Shown here: one piece after another, positions 8,324 to 16,941 of the stretch
Layout of the letters: each line of letters opens with the position of its first letter
How positions within the stretch are numbered: position 1 is the first letter of the stretch
Source: JAUZRW01 sp964549915
Lineage (GTDB): Bacteria; Chloroflexota; Anaerolineae; Aggregatilineales; Phototrophicaceae
Direction: 5' to 3'
Length of the DNA stretch: 64,000 nt
Assembly (NCBI GenBank): GCA_964549915.1
Contig: CAZJWX010000008.1
Location: 1 to 64,000 of the forward strand
The notes under the pieces: model-generated
What the model saw: the letters and a program-made list of their open reading frames with translations, nothing else
What the model was told of the DNA's origin: nothing
Databases searched by the model: none
Program-made: the position numbers and the translations under genes

Positions 8324-9502
8324 CTATGAAAGCCGAAAATTGCGCACCACGCGCCCCGTACTCAAGCGCAAATCCAGCTTCGTGCGGTAGGCTTCGCGCA
8401 GCCGGAGATCCCAGGCATGCAATGCAGGAGCCTGCACCTGCAAAGTCGCTTCCTGTAGGCGCTCGATGTGGTGCCAGCGCGGAATACTGAAGACCGCCTG
8501 CGTCAGTTGGTCAACATCGTAGGTGATCGCAGTAGATCGGGTGTTCGTTCCGGCGATGCGCTTGTGATTGAAGACGTTGATGTGGCGGTAGATGGGCAGG
8601 TTGACGGCCTGTGTCAGCACATCACCCACGCTGAAGGCGGCGGAGGTCAGCGTCCCCGGTGCGCCAAAGCTGCGCCCCATCGCTCCAACGAGGCGGGCTT
8701 CGCTGCTGCGCTCAGTACCTTGCCAGCGCAGCGTGAGGGATTCTTTGCCATGTACCGCCAGCGCGGCAGACGTTTCGGTGAGTTGCGTTTCGCCGAGTTG
8801 CTTGGGAAAGCCGTAAATCTCGCGTCCCAGCAGAATCGGCTCGTAAGCGCTGGGGTAGATGTACGGCACGAATAGGCCAAGAATGCGCCCGACCCGCACC
8901 GGGACGAAGAAGGTGGTCTCCCGGTAACCGAAGCGCCAATCCGGGTGATTGGCGTAACGAGCATCCGGAAAATCAGCCAGGGCGAGCAGCAGGGTACTTC
9001 CTGTTCTACGGACTCCCGGCGGTAGATCGAGTTCCAGTTCTGCATCGCAAAAGGTGAAGACAATCGTGCTGTTGGGGAAGCTGAATGGCCCTGGTACGAG
9101 CTGCGCTCGCGGTTCGGCGTGGTGAATGGGTGCTTGCAGTTCTGCGAGGCGCGTTTGTGACTGGTGTAGCTGGCTTGCGAGATACCGGCGTGACTGCTCG
9201 TTGAATGCGTCTTGCTGGCGCAAATCAGCCAAACGCCAGCGATAGAACGTGCATTCAGTGCGGGTGATGGCGCGTTGTGTGTGCGGGATGCTGCCGAGCA
9301 CAGCAAGTTCATCCAGTATGTTGCCGGATTTTGCTGTGCCGAGCGGCAGCATCTGCTGGCTCAGCAGGCAGGTGCCCGAAATCAGCGAATAGGTGTATTC
9401 TGGCTGTTCCCTTTCCGCGAACAGCGTTGTCTGTGCGGGAACCGTGATATGTTCGGCGAATTGCAGCAACTCGTCGTCTGTCAGCAAGAAATCAGCGTTC
9501 AT
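8324..9502 (-). CDS. cNMP-binding domain fused to acetoacetate-decarboxylase-like domain
   Basis: Residues 1-120 look like a CRP/FNR-type cyclic-nucleotide sensor domain (TLFAEREQPEYTYSLISG; AKSGNILDELAVLG). Residues about 135-392 resemble acetoacetate decarboxylase, which releases CO2 from acetoacetate through a lysine Schiff base. The key region is EPILLGREIYGFPKQLG: glutamate E221 and the first lysine K234 match the catalytic residues, but the second lysine of the classical PKK pair is Gln235. No DNA-binding domain follows the sensor. The ATG at 9502 overlaps the stop of the preceding membrane-protein gene as ATGA, implying translational coupling. Length is 392 aa. Enzymatic activity and ligand are inferred. 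Confidence 0.8.
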   Translation of the reverse strand: MNADFLLTDDELLQFAEHITVPAQTTLFAEREQPEYTYSLISGTCLLSQQMLPLGTAKSGNILDELAVLGSIPHTQRAITRTECTFYRWRLADLRQQDAFNEQSRRYLASQLHQSQTRLAELQAPIHHAEPRAQLVPGPFSFPNSTIVFTFCDAELELDLPPGVRRTGSTLLLALADFPDARYANHPDWRFGYRETTFFVPVRVGRILGLFVPYIYPSAYEPILLGREIYGFPKQLGETQLTETSAALAVHGKESLTLRWQGTERSSEARLVGAMGRSFGAPGTLTSAAFSVGDVLTQAVNLPIYRHINVFNHKRIAGTNTRSTAITYDVDQLTQAVFSIPRWHHIERLQEATLQVQAPALHAWDLRLREAYRTKLDLRLSTGRVVRNFRLS

Positions 9503-10494
9503 GAAGCCTGTCCGGTGCGCAGCAAGTAGTCGATCCCGCGCATGGCAGTGACCACCGCAGCCAGGGGCAGCCACAGAACCCCCAGTGCGACGAAGCCGAG
9601 TTCCATCAACCATAACTGGTGAATGTTGCCGAAGCCGACCAGCGGCAGGGAATAGGCGAAAATCGTCATCGCAACGAACGCAATCGCTGTTAGTGCAATC
9701 CAGAGCGGGGAAAGCGATGTCGGCGGCAGATGCTCGTCCAGCAGCATGGGCGAAGCGCCCTCACGGCGAAACCAGAGAATACTCCAGCACACCACCAGCG
9801 CAATCCCGACGAAGGCCAGCGCTCCGAGAGCATAGCGATTCAGCAGGGCGTGATACAAGAATAACAGCGCCAGCGGCAGCAGCAGAAAGAGCCATTGCGT
9901 CGGCGTCAGCTTCAGGTCTTCGGCCTGGATCGTATCGCCCGTACGCAGGAAGGCGACGTAGAACAACAGCGCCAACAGGGCGAAACTTCCGGCAAAGGCC
10001 AACATCGTCACCAGCTCGACCGGAGGAAAGAGACCGCGCAGCTCTGGCTGCCAGCGCATCCACACCCCCCAGTAGAAGCCCACCCAGGCCGCAACCGCGA
10101 TCAACCGAAAGCGATAGAGCGGGCGGTTCCCGGCAGTCAGCGCCAACCACAGGCCGAACATCTCGATGCCGAGCAGGGCATAGGCACCCAATGCCCGCGT
10201 CGGCAGTTGGATGGAGAACGTTTGCACAGTTTCGCCCGGGGCGATGAAAACGCCGACGAGCAAGCCAAAGCCTGCCAGCAGCGCCATTGCGTCATAGGTT
10301 TCCCGGATGCGATAGCGCACGGCGACATCCAGCAGCATGACTGCCAGCGCACCATAGCCCACAAGCCGCACCAGCCAATCCGTGAGCGTGTAGCGCGGTG
10401 GATGCGTCCAGAAGAGCACTTCGCAGCCGAAGATCATCAGCACCGTCAGCAAGAGTCGTGCTGTCCAGGCTGCAATTCGTCGTTCTCGGGTCAC
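9499..10494 (-). CDS. multi-pass membrane protein of unknown function
   Basis: The 331-residue product is hydrophobic throughout, with about nine to ten predicted transmembrane helices (for example LLLTVLMIFGCEVLFW, FLLLPLALLFLYHALL, LGALAFVGIALVVCWSILWF) and short polar loops. I see no known transporter or enzyme motif. It is the middle gene of a minus-strand operon: its start overlaps the stop of the arginase-like gene by ATGA, and its stop overlaps the start of the cNMP-binding/decarboxylase fusion by ATGA. The tight coupling suggests the three products function together at the membrane. Confidence 0.75.
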   Translation of the reverse strand: MTRERRIAAWTARLLLTVLMIFGCEVLFWTHPPRYTLTDWLVRLVGYGALAVMLLDVAVRYRIRETYDAMALLAGFGLLVGVFIAPGETVQTFSIQLPTRALGAYALLGIEMFGLWLALTAGNRPLYRFRLIAVAAWVGFYWGVWMRWQPELRGLFPPVELVTMLAFAGSFALLALLFYVAFLRTGDTIQAEDLKLTPTQWLFLLLPLALLFLYHALLNRYALGALAFVGIALVVCWSILWFRREGASPMLLDEHLPPTSLSPLWIALTAIAFVAMTIFAYSLPLVGFGNIHQLWLMELGFVALGVLWLPLAAVVTAMRGIDYLLRTGQAS

Positions 10495-11285
10495 GCTCGA
10501 AGGGCCTCTGCCACAGCACGCACAACGGATAAGAGGCTGGCTTGCGAAATCGACGCGCTGGCCTGTCGGTTGTCCCAGAGCGTGAAGAGAACCCCCTTCA
10601 CATCGCTGGTTCGAATCGCGTGCTGCACCGAGGCGATGGCTTCTTGCAGGGTGGGGCCACCGCTGGCGGGATAGTTCACAGCGGGGTTGTCCTCCAGGCG
10701 CAACACATCACCGTCGAAATGGATGTACAGTGGGCGCTGTTGCCATGTGCGTGTCTGCACATCGGCGACGGTGGGCAAGTGCGTGAGGTCGCTCTCGCGC
10801 AGCATCTGGCCTTCTTCAGGGTCAAGGTCGCGGGCATCTACAATCGTGATCTTGTTCTCTGGGAGGGTCTGCAAGCCGATGGCCTGGACGAGGTTCTGGT
10901 TGCCCCTGCCGACCAGCGCTGCGACGGGCATTCCCCCCAGGAAGCCGCTGGGCGAAGTTTCCGGCGTGTTGAAATCGCCGTGCGCATCGTACCAGAGGAC
11001 ATCAGGCTCATGCCCCGCCAGTCCCGTCAAGGCTCCCCAGCAGCTTGTACAGTCCCCCGCGAGGATCAAGGGTACGGTGTCGGCATGGTCTTGGATGGCC
11101 TGCGCCAGCGCACGATTGACCGAGACGACGGGGTCTTCGTCGTTGCTGAACTGCGGCGCAATTTCCACGACTCGTGCGCCGAGCAGCTCGGCGATCCCGG
11201 CTTGCAACGCGGCTTCCACGGAGCCGCTGTAGTTGTCTTTTTTCCCCAGCCAGTAGGGGACGGTGATCAGAATGAGTTCGGGCAT
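10491..11285 (-). CDS. arginase/agmatinase-family protein with Cys in place of the first His ligand
   Basis: Ureohydrolase-fold protein of 264 residues; members hydrolyse a guanidino or related C-N bond using two Mn ions. Metal-ligand motifs seen: DAHGD (D100, H102, D104) and FDGDV (D191, D193). The usual GGDHS motif is AGDCT, so the first histidine ligand is Cys79, as in a less studied branch of the family. The substrate-loop residues of true arginases are not evident, so I do not name a substrate. It is the first gene of a three-gene operon with 4-base overlaps. Confidence 0.8.
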   Translation of the reverse strand: MPELILITVPYWLGKKDNYSGSVEAALQAGIAELLGARVVEIAPQFSNDEDPVVSVNRALAQAIQDHADTVPLILAGDCTSCWGALTGLAGHEPDVLWYDAHGDFNTPETSPSGFLGGMPVAALVGRGNQNLVQAIGLQTLPENKITIVDARDLDPEEGQMLRESDLTHLPTVADVQTRTWQQRPLYIHFDGDVLRLEDNPAVNYPASGGPTLQEAIASVQHAIRTSDVKGVLFTLWDNRQASASISQASLLSVVRAVAEALRA

Positions 11286-11298
11286 TGGAGCTTTCGGT

Positions 11299-11368
11299 GT
11301 TCAGCTTTCAGTTGTCAGCTATCGGACTATTCCCGGAAACGCAGGCCGGGGGCGAAAACAACGCCCCC
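11299..11368 (-). repeat. short tcagctttcag element next to a GC-rich hairpin
   Basis: The motif tcagctttcagttgtcagct at about 11300-11320 is followed by GGGGGCG (11348-11354) and CGCCCCC (11362-11368), a 7-base hairpin. The same arrangement occurs after nrdJ at 44129-44171. Here the hairpin lies after the LysM gene on the minus strand and may end its transcript. Confidence 0.5.
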
Positions 11369-11399
11369 ACAAGCCCGATGGTTCCTGGATTGCGAGGCA

Positions 11400-12392
11400 T
11401 CAATATCCTGGCACGCGCAGCGCCTGACCGACGTAAATCCGGTTCAGGTTGAGGATACCGTTGGCTTCTGCCAGGTCATAGACGTTGACGTTGAAATCGG
11501 CAGCGATGGCGAACATCGTATCACCTGCACGCACGGTGTAGAAGCCGTTGACGATGGTGCGCGGCACGGCAGGCACCGGCTGGACGACAATCGGGCCGCC
11601 CGTCCCTGGAATCAGCAGCACATCGCCAGGGAAGATCAAACGATTATTGCTGATGTCGTTCACCTGGCGGATGCTCTCTACCGTCACGCCGAAACGGGCC
11701 GCAATCTGGCTGAGCACATCCCCCGCCTGCACCACATAGGTGATGTACTGCGGTTGCGTGACTACAGGCGTCGTCGGTGGCTGAGTCGTCACCGGGCCTC
11801 CGGTCGCCGGAGGAACATATCCCGCCGGAGGGATCACGATCACCATCCCGGCCTGAATGTAATTGGGATTGGCAATATTGTTGTAGGCCGCGAGTGCCTG
11901 CCAGGTCGTGCCGAATTGCGCGGCGATGGTGCGCAGGGTCTCGCCCGTATCCACGATGTAGTTAACCGGGAAGGTCTGTGCGCCACTCGTCGGCGGCGAA
12001 GTCTGCGCCCCACCCGTCGGCGGCAAGGTCAGCACCTGCCCCGGCACCAGATTATCGGGTGATGTGATGATGTTCGTTGTCACCAGCGCATCAACGGTGG
12101 TGTTGTAACGAATGGCGATGTCCGTGAGCGTTTCGCCGGGTCGGACGACATGCGTCTGCGGCAGCGTAACAGCACCCAGCGGAATGATGAGCACCTGCCC
12201 CACGCGGATGTCATTGGGTGAAATCAGGCCATTGCGAATCAGGATGGCGTCCGCGTCCACATCGAAGGCATTGGCGATTCCGGTGATGGTATCCCCCGAC
12301 TGCACGGTGTACGTCGCTTCATCCTGTGCCTGTGCAGCAGACGCAAAGGCCAGCGAGAGCAAAACCAGTATCAGCGCGAGTTTCCGCAGCAT
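11400..12392 (-). CDS. secreted protein with five LysM repeats
   Basis: A signal peptide (MLRKLALILVLLSLAFASAAQAQ) is followed by five LysM modules beginning YTVQSGDTI, HVVRPGETL, YIVDTGETL, YVVQAGDVL and YTVRAGDTM, separated by Thr/Pro/Gly linkers. LysM binds N-acetylglucosamine-containing glycans such as peptidoglycan. No catalytic domain is attached, so it is probably a wall-associated adaptor or scaffold. ATG at 12392 is preferred over a more distal in-frame codon because GGAAGGAAG lies just upstream and the signal peptide begins there. Length 330 aa. Confidence 0.92.
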   Translation of the reverse strand: MLRKLALILVLLSLAFASAAQAQDEATYTVQSGDTITGIANAFDVDADAILIRNGLISPNDIRVGQVLIIPLGAVTLPQTHVVRPGETLTDIAIRYNTTVDALVTTNIITSPDNLVPGQVLTLPPTGGAQTSPPTSGAQTFPVNYIVDTGETLRTIAAQFGTTWQALAAYNNIANPNYIQAGMVIVIPPAGYVPPATGGPVTTQPPTTPVVTQPQYITYVVQAGDVLSQIAARFGVTVESIRQVNDISNNRLIFPGDVLLIPGTGGPIVVQPVPAVPRTIVNGFYTVRAGDTMFAIAADFNVNVYDLAEANGILNLNRIYVGQALRVPGY

Positions 12393-12497
12393 GTCTTTCT
12401 TCCTTCCCCTTGTGAAGTCTACTTCTATTGTAAAGGGAAGTGCGAAATTTCGCTGTATTTTCATGGTTTGCTCTGGATTGTGCGCTGTGTTTGCCCC

Positions 12498-13613
12498 TCA
12501 GTCAGCGCTTTCCAGCAGCACCATATTGTTGCGGTGTACGGCAGCGTCACCATAGCTATAGCCCAGGATGTCGCTGATCTCGCGCGACTTGCGGCGCATG
12601 ATCCGGCGCAGTTCTGCCGACGTGTAGTTGCTCAGTCCATGTGCGATCTCGCGCCCCTGCGCATCACAGATTGAGAGCGTCGCGCTGCGCTTGAATTCGC
12701 CCTGCACGCTGGTGATGCCGACCGGGAGCAGACTCGCGCCATCTTTCGCCAGCAGTGCTCGCACCGCGCCTGCGTCAATCGTAATTGTACCCTGCGTGCG
12801 ATCTGTCAGCAGCCAGCGCTTGCGCCCCTCCAGATGCGTTCCCGTCGCCTCGAAGCGCGTCCCGACGGATTCGCCATCGAGCAAACGCAACAGCACATTG
12901 GGGGCGCTGCCAGAGGCGATCACGGTGGGGACTCCGCTGCGGGTGGCGATGCGCGCGGCTTGCAGCTTGGTGAACATGCCGCCCGTGCCGACGCTGCTGC
13001 CAACCCCGCCCGCCAGCGAGAACGTGTCATCGTCGATGTGATCGATGACATCAATCAGTTGGGCATCCGGGTTCTTGCGCGGGTCTTCGGTGAACAGCCC
13101 CGGTTGATCCGTGAGCAGCACCAGCAGATGCGCTTCCAGGGCGCTGGCGACCATCGCCGAGAGATTGTCGTTATCTCCCACGCGAATCTCCTCCGTCGCG
13201 ACGGCATCGTTCTCGTTGATGATCGGCAGTAACCGCTGGTCGATCAGCGTTTGTAGCGTATCTCGCGCGTTCAAGTAGCGGCTGCGGTGGCTGAGATCGT
13301 CCCGAGTCAACAGCACCTGTGCCACGATGATGCGAAAGATGTCGAAGAGATCGCTGTAGATGCGCATCAGGTGGCTTTGCCCGATGGCGCTGAGCATCTG
13401 CTTGGCGGGAACCGAACGCGGCAGTTCCAGGAAGTCGAGCTTCTCGCGGCCTGCGGCCTGTGCGCCGGAACTGACCAGAATCATCTCATGGCCTGCCTGA
13501 TGCAACGCGGCGATCTGCTGCACAATTTCGAGCATGCGCTGGCGATGCAGGCGCAGCGTCCCCCCGGTGAGGCTGCTCGTACCCAATTTGACGACGATGC
13601 GTTGGGGCTGCAT
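12498..13613 (-). CDS. proB: glutamate 5-kinase
   Basis: First step of proline synthesis: phosphorylates glutamate to gamma-glutamyl phosphate. An amino-acid-kinase domain (VVKLGTSSLTGG, VSSGAQAAGREKL, INENDAVATEEIRVGDNDNLSA, GGMFTKLQAARIATRSG) is followed by a C-terminal PUA domain from about residue 278 (KRWLLTDRTQGTITID, GREIAHGLSNY). Length 371 aa is normal. The partner proA is on the opposite strand 2 kb away, separated by an unknown gene and an esterase, so proB and proA are not co-transcribed. Confidence 0.97.
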   Translation of the reverse strand: MQPQRIVVKLGTSSLTGGTLRLHRQRMLEIVQQIAALHQAGHEMILVSSGAQAAGREKLDFLELPRSVPAKQMLSAIGQSHLMRIYSDLFDIFRIIVAQVLLTRDDLSHRSRYLNARDTLQTLIDQRLLPIINENDAVATEEIRVGDNDNLSAMVASALEAHLLVLLTDQPGLFTEDPRKNPDAQLIDVIDHIDDDTFSLAGGVGSSVGTGGMFTKLQAARIATRSGVPTVIASGSAPNVLLRLLDGESVGTRFEATGTHLEGRKRWLLTDRTQGTITIDAGAVRALLAKDGASLLPVGITSVQGEFKRSATLSICDAQGREIAHGLSNYTSAELRRIMRRKSREISDILGYSYGDAAVHRNNMVLLESAD

Positions 13614-13706
13614 AATTGGCGCTACTTCCTTTCCGGATGTCGGTGAGTATACTCGGCGGGGCGTATTCGCTCAATAGAAGGTGCGCGTTGTGCAACAGGA
13701 TCAGCC

Positions 13707-14309
13707 ATGAGCCAGGAACAGATGAATCCAGAGCCGAATTGCTCACTTTCCTTTCGTGTGATGGACGAAGGGCGCTACGAAATCTTCTTACGCTTTTTCG
13801 ATGCCTTGCGCCAGTGGACGCAGCGGCGTCCATCCATGCCTGCCGACAGCGCGGATACCACCAGCCGCCGCGTTCCCGTCAGTCCGACTGCCGATACGCA
13901 GGAGGCCACTGCCGTCACGACGGAACAAGCACGGCAGCGCAGCCGTATGGGCAAGCCGGAACAGTGGCTGCTGACGCTGCGCCCACAGGACTTAGAAACG
14001 CTGGGGCTGCCCCCGCACAACGACGCAATTATGAGGCTGCGCACGTGGAGCACCCTCTCTCGTCGCGAACGCCGCCAGGAGATCAAGCATGCGGCAGCGC
14101 AAAATCAACTGTATACGCTCAGCGATTTCGCCGACATGCTGGGTTACTGGCAGGAAACGGAACTCACCTTACTGGAATGCGTGCGCGAAGGCCGCGATAT
14201 TGCACGCATCACCTACGCCTCCTTTGACTATCCGTACAAGGGCAAGACCGCACTCGAAGAAACCCTGATGTTCTTCGGCTTCTTCAGCATCATTGATGAT
14301 ACATGCTGA
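13707..14309 (+). CDS. hypothetical protein
   Basis: I do not recognise this 200-residue protein. It has no signal peptide or membrane segment. The first third is polar with a Pro/Ser/Thr-rich linker around residues 43-65; the remainder is helical (PEQWLLTLRPQDLETLGLP, RRERRQEIKHAAAQNQLYTL, ETELTLLECVREGRDIARITY). It is divergent from proB, with a palindromic GAGTATACTC in the gap. Its end is followed closely by a secreted esterase gene. It could be a small regulatory or structural cytoplasmic protein. Confidence 0.6.
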   Translation: MSQEQMNPEPNCSLSFRVMDEGRYEIFLRFFDALRQWTQRRPSMPADSADTTSRRVPVSPTADTQEATAVTTEQARQRSRMGKPEQWLLTLRPQDLETLGLPPHNDAIMRLRTWSTLSRRERRQEIKHAAAQNQLYTLSDFADMLGYWQETELTLLECVREGRDIARITYASFDYPYKGKTALEETLMFFGFFSIIDDTC

Positions 14310-14388
14310 TGAAACATCTTCTTCATGGGTGCATGGTAGGCTAGGCCGGAAGTCTCTTCTGTATTCACAAAATTCGATTGGAAAGCTC

Positions 14389-15420
14389 ATGCACCGTTCT
14401 GCCCTCGTACTCACCATTTTGCTGTCGCTCGTGCTGGTTCTCAGCCGTTCATCTGCGCAGGGCGACTTCGAGACGCTGGAATACGACGGACTCGACCGCA
14501 CGTACAGCGTTCGCCTGCCCGCCGACTATGATGAGTCTGTCGCTTATCCGGTCATCATCGTACTGCATGGCGCAGGGGGCGATGGCCTCAATATGCAAAT
14601 TGGTACCCAGGTCGATGAAATCGCCCGTGCCAACCAATTCATCGCTGTCTTCCCGGATGGAGTCCAGCGCGGCTGGAACTTCCTGGATGAAGACCAGATG
14701 GCGCAGGGCGATTTGTACACCGATGACGTTGGCTTCCTGGATGCATTGATCGACCAGATCATCGCCAATTACACCGTCGATGAAGGGCGGGTTTTCCTGG
14801 CGGGCTATTCCAACGGGGCACTGCTGACGATCCGCGCGGGGTGTGATCTGGCGTCGCGTTTGAGCGGGGTGGCGATTGTCGCCGGGATGTATTCGTTCGA
14901 GTTAATCGAGCACTGTGAAGGTGCCGAACTGGTTCCGATGATGCTCATCTGGGGCAGCGAAGATGATGTCTTCCCCGTTTCGGGCTATGTGCTGGTGGGG
15001 CAGGATGGGCGGGTGCGTACCAGCCTTTCCTATACGCAGACGCGCACCTACCTGGCGACTCGTTTCGGTTGCGGGAGCCAGGTCGAATCGCGCCAGATTG
15101 AAACGAGCAACAGTCCCTTCCAGGTGCTGGAACAGCGCTATATCGGCTGCGCCAGCGGTGTCCCGTCAGTGTTTTACGCCATCGCGGGGCAGGATCACGG
15201 CTGGCCTGCACGCGCGGAATTCACCTTCCTGGATGGGCGCACCAGCGGAAACGCGGAAGAAGCCATCTTCTATTTCTTCGGCAATTTGCGTCGTCCGGAT
15301 ATGGATGTGCCGGAGAATACGCCGCAATCCCCGGCTGAAGCCACGCCGGAAGCGACTCCGGAAGTGACATCTGAGACGGGTGATCACACCGCGCCAGAGA
15401 TGACCGAGGAAGCCGAATAG
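14389..15420 (+). CDS. secreted PHB-depolymerase/esterase-like alpha/beta hydrolase
   Basis: Exported serine hydrolase of the polyhydroxybutyrate-depolymerase/feruloyl-esterase (CE1, LpqC-like) type. It has a signal peptide (LVLTILLSLVLVLSRSSAQ), the oxyanion-loop motif VLHGAGGDG, the nucleophile motif GYSNG, an acidic residue in WGSEDDVFP and a histidine in GQDHGWPA. The C-terminal 40 residues form a Pro/Glu/Thr-rich tail (PEATPEVTSETG). The ATG at 14389 has GGAAAG upstream and begins the signal peptide. The natural ester substrate is unknown. Confidence 0.85.
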   Translation: MHRSALVLTILLSLVLVLSRSSAQGDFETLEYDGLDRTYSVRLPADYDESVAYPVIIVLHGAGGDGLNMQIGTQVDEIARANQFIAVFPDGVQRGWNFLDEDQMAQGDLYTDDVGFLDALIDQIIANYTVDEGRVFLAGYSNGALLTIRAGCDLASRLSGVAIVAGMYSFELIEHCEGAELVPMMLIWGSEDDVFPVSGYVLVGQDGRVRTSLSYTQTRTYLATRFGCGSQVESRQIETSNSPFQVLEQRYIGCASGVPSVFYAIAGQDHGWPARAEFTFLDGRTSGNAEEAIFYFFGNLRRPDMDVPENTPQSPAEATPEATPEVTSETGDHTAPEMTEEAE

Positions 15421-15531
15421 TGCTGCTAGCGTTCGCCTGATGCGCAGATTGCACCCCGTCACGACGGGTTTTGGTGCTGGCCTCCTGTCGCCAGAGCCGA
15501 TCATCGGAAACCAGGAACTGAACGCCTTGTG

Positions 15532-15540
15532 TGCTACAAT
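15532..15540 (+). promoter_or_regulatory. candidate proA promoter, extended -10
   Basis: TGCTACAAT is an extended -10 (TGn plus TACAAT) 42 bases before the proA start. The -35 region is not conserved, as expected for extended -10 promoters. Confidence 0.45.
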
Positions 15541-15581
15541 CACAATCCATAGAAGAAGACCGCACCGTAAGGAAAACTCGC

Positions 15582-16859
15582 ATGGTTGAAGCCATTCAGC
15601 AAGACGTAAATATGAAAGAAATGGGGGCGCGAGCACGAGAAGCGGCCTTCCAGCTTGCCGCCTTCACCACTGATCAGAAGAACGCCGCCTTGCTCGCCAT
15701 CGCTGATGCCCTCGAAGCGCAGACGCCGCGCATCCTGGAAGTGAATCGTGGTGATATTGAGCGAGCGAAGGCCAACGGCACCGACCCTATCTGGATTCGC
15801 GATCGCATTGATCTGGAGCGGCGCATGGCTGCCATCATCGCCGATGTGCGCAAAGTCGCCGAATTGCCTGACCCGGTGGGGACGATCTACGACGAGCGCA
15901 GCGTGGAGCCGGGGCTGGCAGTCCATAAGGTGCGCGTGCCACTGGGGGTGCTGGGAGTGATCTACGAATCGCGCCCCAATGTCACGGTGGATATTTCGAC
16001 GCTGGCACTGAAGACGGGTAACGCCGTGATTTTGCGCGGTGGCAGCGATGTGTTGCAAACCAACCTGGAACTGGTGCGCGTCCTGACGGAAGCACTGGTC
16101 GCCAGCGGATTCCCGGCAGATACGATGCAATACATCGCCAGTACGGATCGTAAGTACGTCGGCGAAATGCTGAAGCTGCACGACTACATCGACATGATCA
16201 TCCCACGTGGTGGAGCCGGGCTGCATAACTTCTGCCGTGAAAACAGCACGATCCCGGTAATCATCGGCGGTATGGGCGTGGTACACATTTACGTTGATCA
16301 AGCTGCCGACCAGGATAAGTCCCTGCCCGTGATCCACAACGCCAAGACGCAGCGCCCGGCGGTCTGCAACTCGGTGGAGACGCTGCTGGTGCACGAGGCC
16401 ATTGCGGCGGATTTTCTGCCGCGCGTCGTCGAAACCCTGAGCGCGGCGGACGTTGTCTTCAAGGCAGAGGAAGAAGCCTATGCGATCGCCGGCAACCACG
16501 AGCGGGTTGCCGAAGCGACGGCGAAGGACTTCGACACGGAATGGTACGGTTTGACGCTGAACCTCAAAGTCGTCTCCGGACTGGATGAAGCCGTTGACCA
16601 CATTCGCCAGCACAGCACCTTCCATAGCGACGGAATCCTGACGCAGGACGCGCAAACCGCCGCCACCTTCATGAACCGCGTGGACAGCGCCGCCGTCTTC
16701 TGGAACGCCAGCACGCGCTTCAACGACGGCAGTGCACTCGGCCTGGGGGCGGAAGTCGCCATCAGCACGCAGAAATTGCACGCAAGGGGCCCGATGGCGC
16801 TGGAAGAACTGACGACCTACAAGTGGATTGTGCAGGGGGACTATACGTCTCGCCCCTGA
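15582..16859 (+). CDS. proA: glutamate-5-semialdehyde dehydrogenase (gamma-glutamyl phosphate reductase)
   Basis: Second step of proline synthesis: NADPH-dependent reduction of gamma-glutamyl phosphate. Aldehyde-dehydrogenase fold with family motifs GVIYESRPNVTVD, GNAVILRGGSD, IPRGGAGLHNF, the catalytic cysteine in QRPAVCNSVE (about residue 262) and LGLGAEVAISTQKLHARGPM. The start at 15582 has TAAGGA upstream; the frame is open further 5' but runs into the promoter. Length 425 aa is typical. A clear intrinsic terminator follows. Confidence 0.97.
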   Translation: MVEAIQQDVNMKEMGARAREAAFQLAAFTTDQKNAALLAIADALEAQTPRILEVNRGDIERAKANGTDPIWIRDRIDLERRMAAIIADVRKVAELPDPVGTIYDERSVEPGLAVHKVRVPLGVLGVIYESRPNVTVDISTLALKTGNAVILRGGSDVLQTNLELVRVLTEALVASGFPADTMQYIASTDRKYVGEMLKLHDYIDMIIPRGGAGLHNFCRENSTIPVIIGGMGVVHIYVDQAADQDKSLPVIHNAKTQRPAVCNSVETLLVHEAIAADFLPRVVETLSAADVVFKAEEEAYAIAGNHERVAEATAKDFDTEWYGLTLNLKVVSGLDEAVDHIRQHSTFHSDGILTQDAQTAATFMNRVDSAAVFWNASTRFNDGSALGLGAEVAISTQKLHARGPMALEELTTYKWIVQGDYTSRP

Positions 16860-16887
16860 GCCACAGCCTCAATTCGGACAATGTGAG

Positions 16888-16918
16888 AAGGTACGGTAAG
16901 ATAGGCCGTACCTTTTTT
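16888..16918 (+). terminator. intrinsic terminator after proA
   Basis: A perfect 9-base stem AAGGTACGG / CCGTACCTT, a 9-base loop and six T form a textbook Rho-independent terminator between proA and the lipid-kinase gene. Confidence 0.9.
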
Positions 16919-16941
16919 CGTTTCGTGCCGGGGTGCAGTCA

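Noticed and set aside
10542..12062. 506-codon plus-strand frame across the arginase-like and LysM genes
   Set aside because: It spans two genes on the other strand with clear family motifs and is itself His/Arg/Asp-rich without domains.
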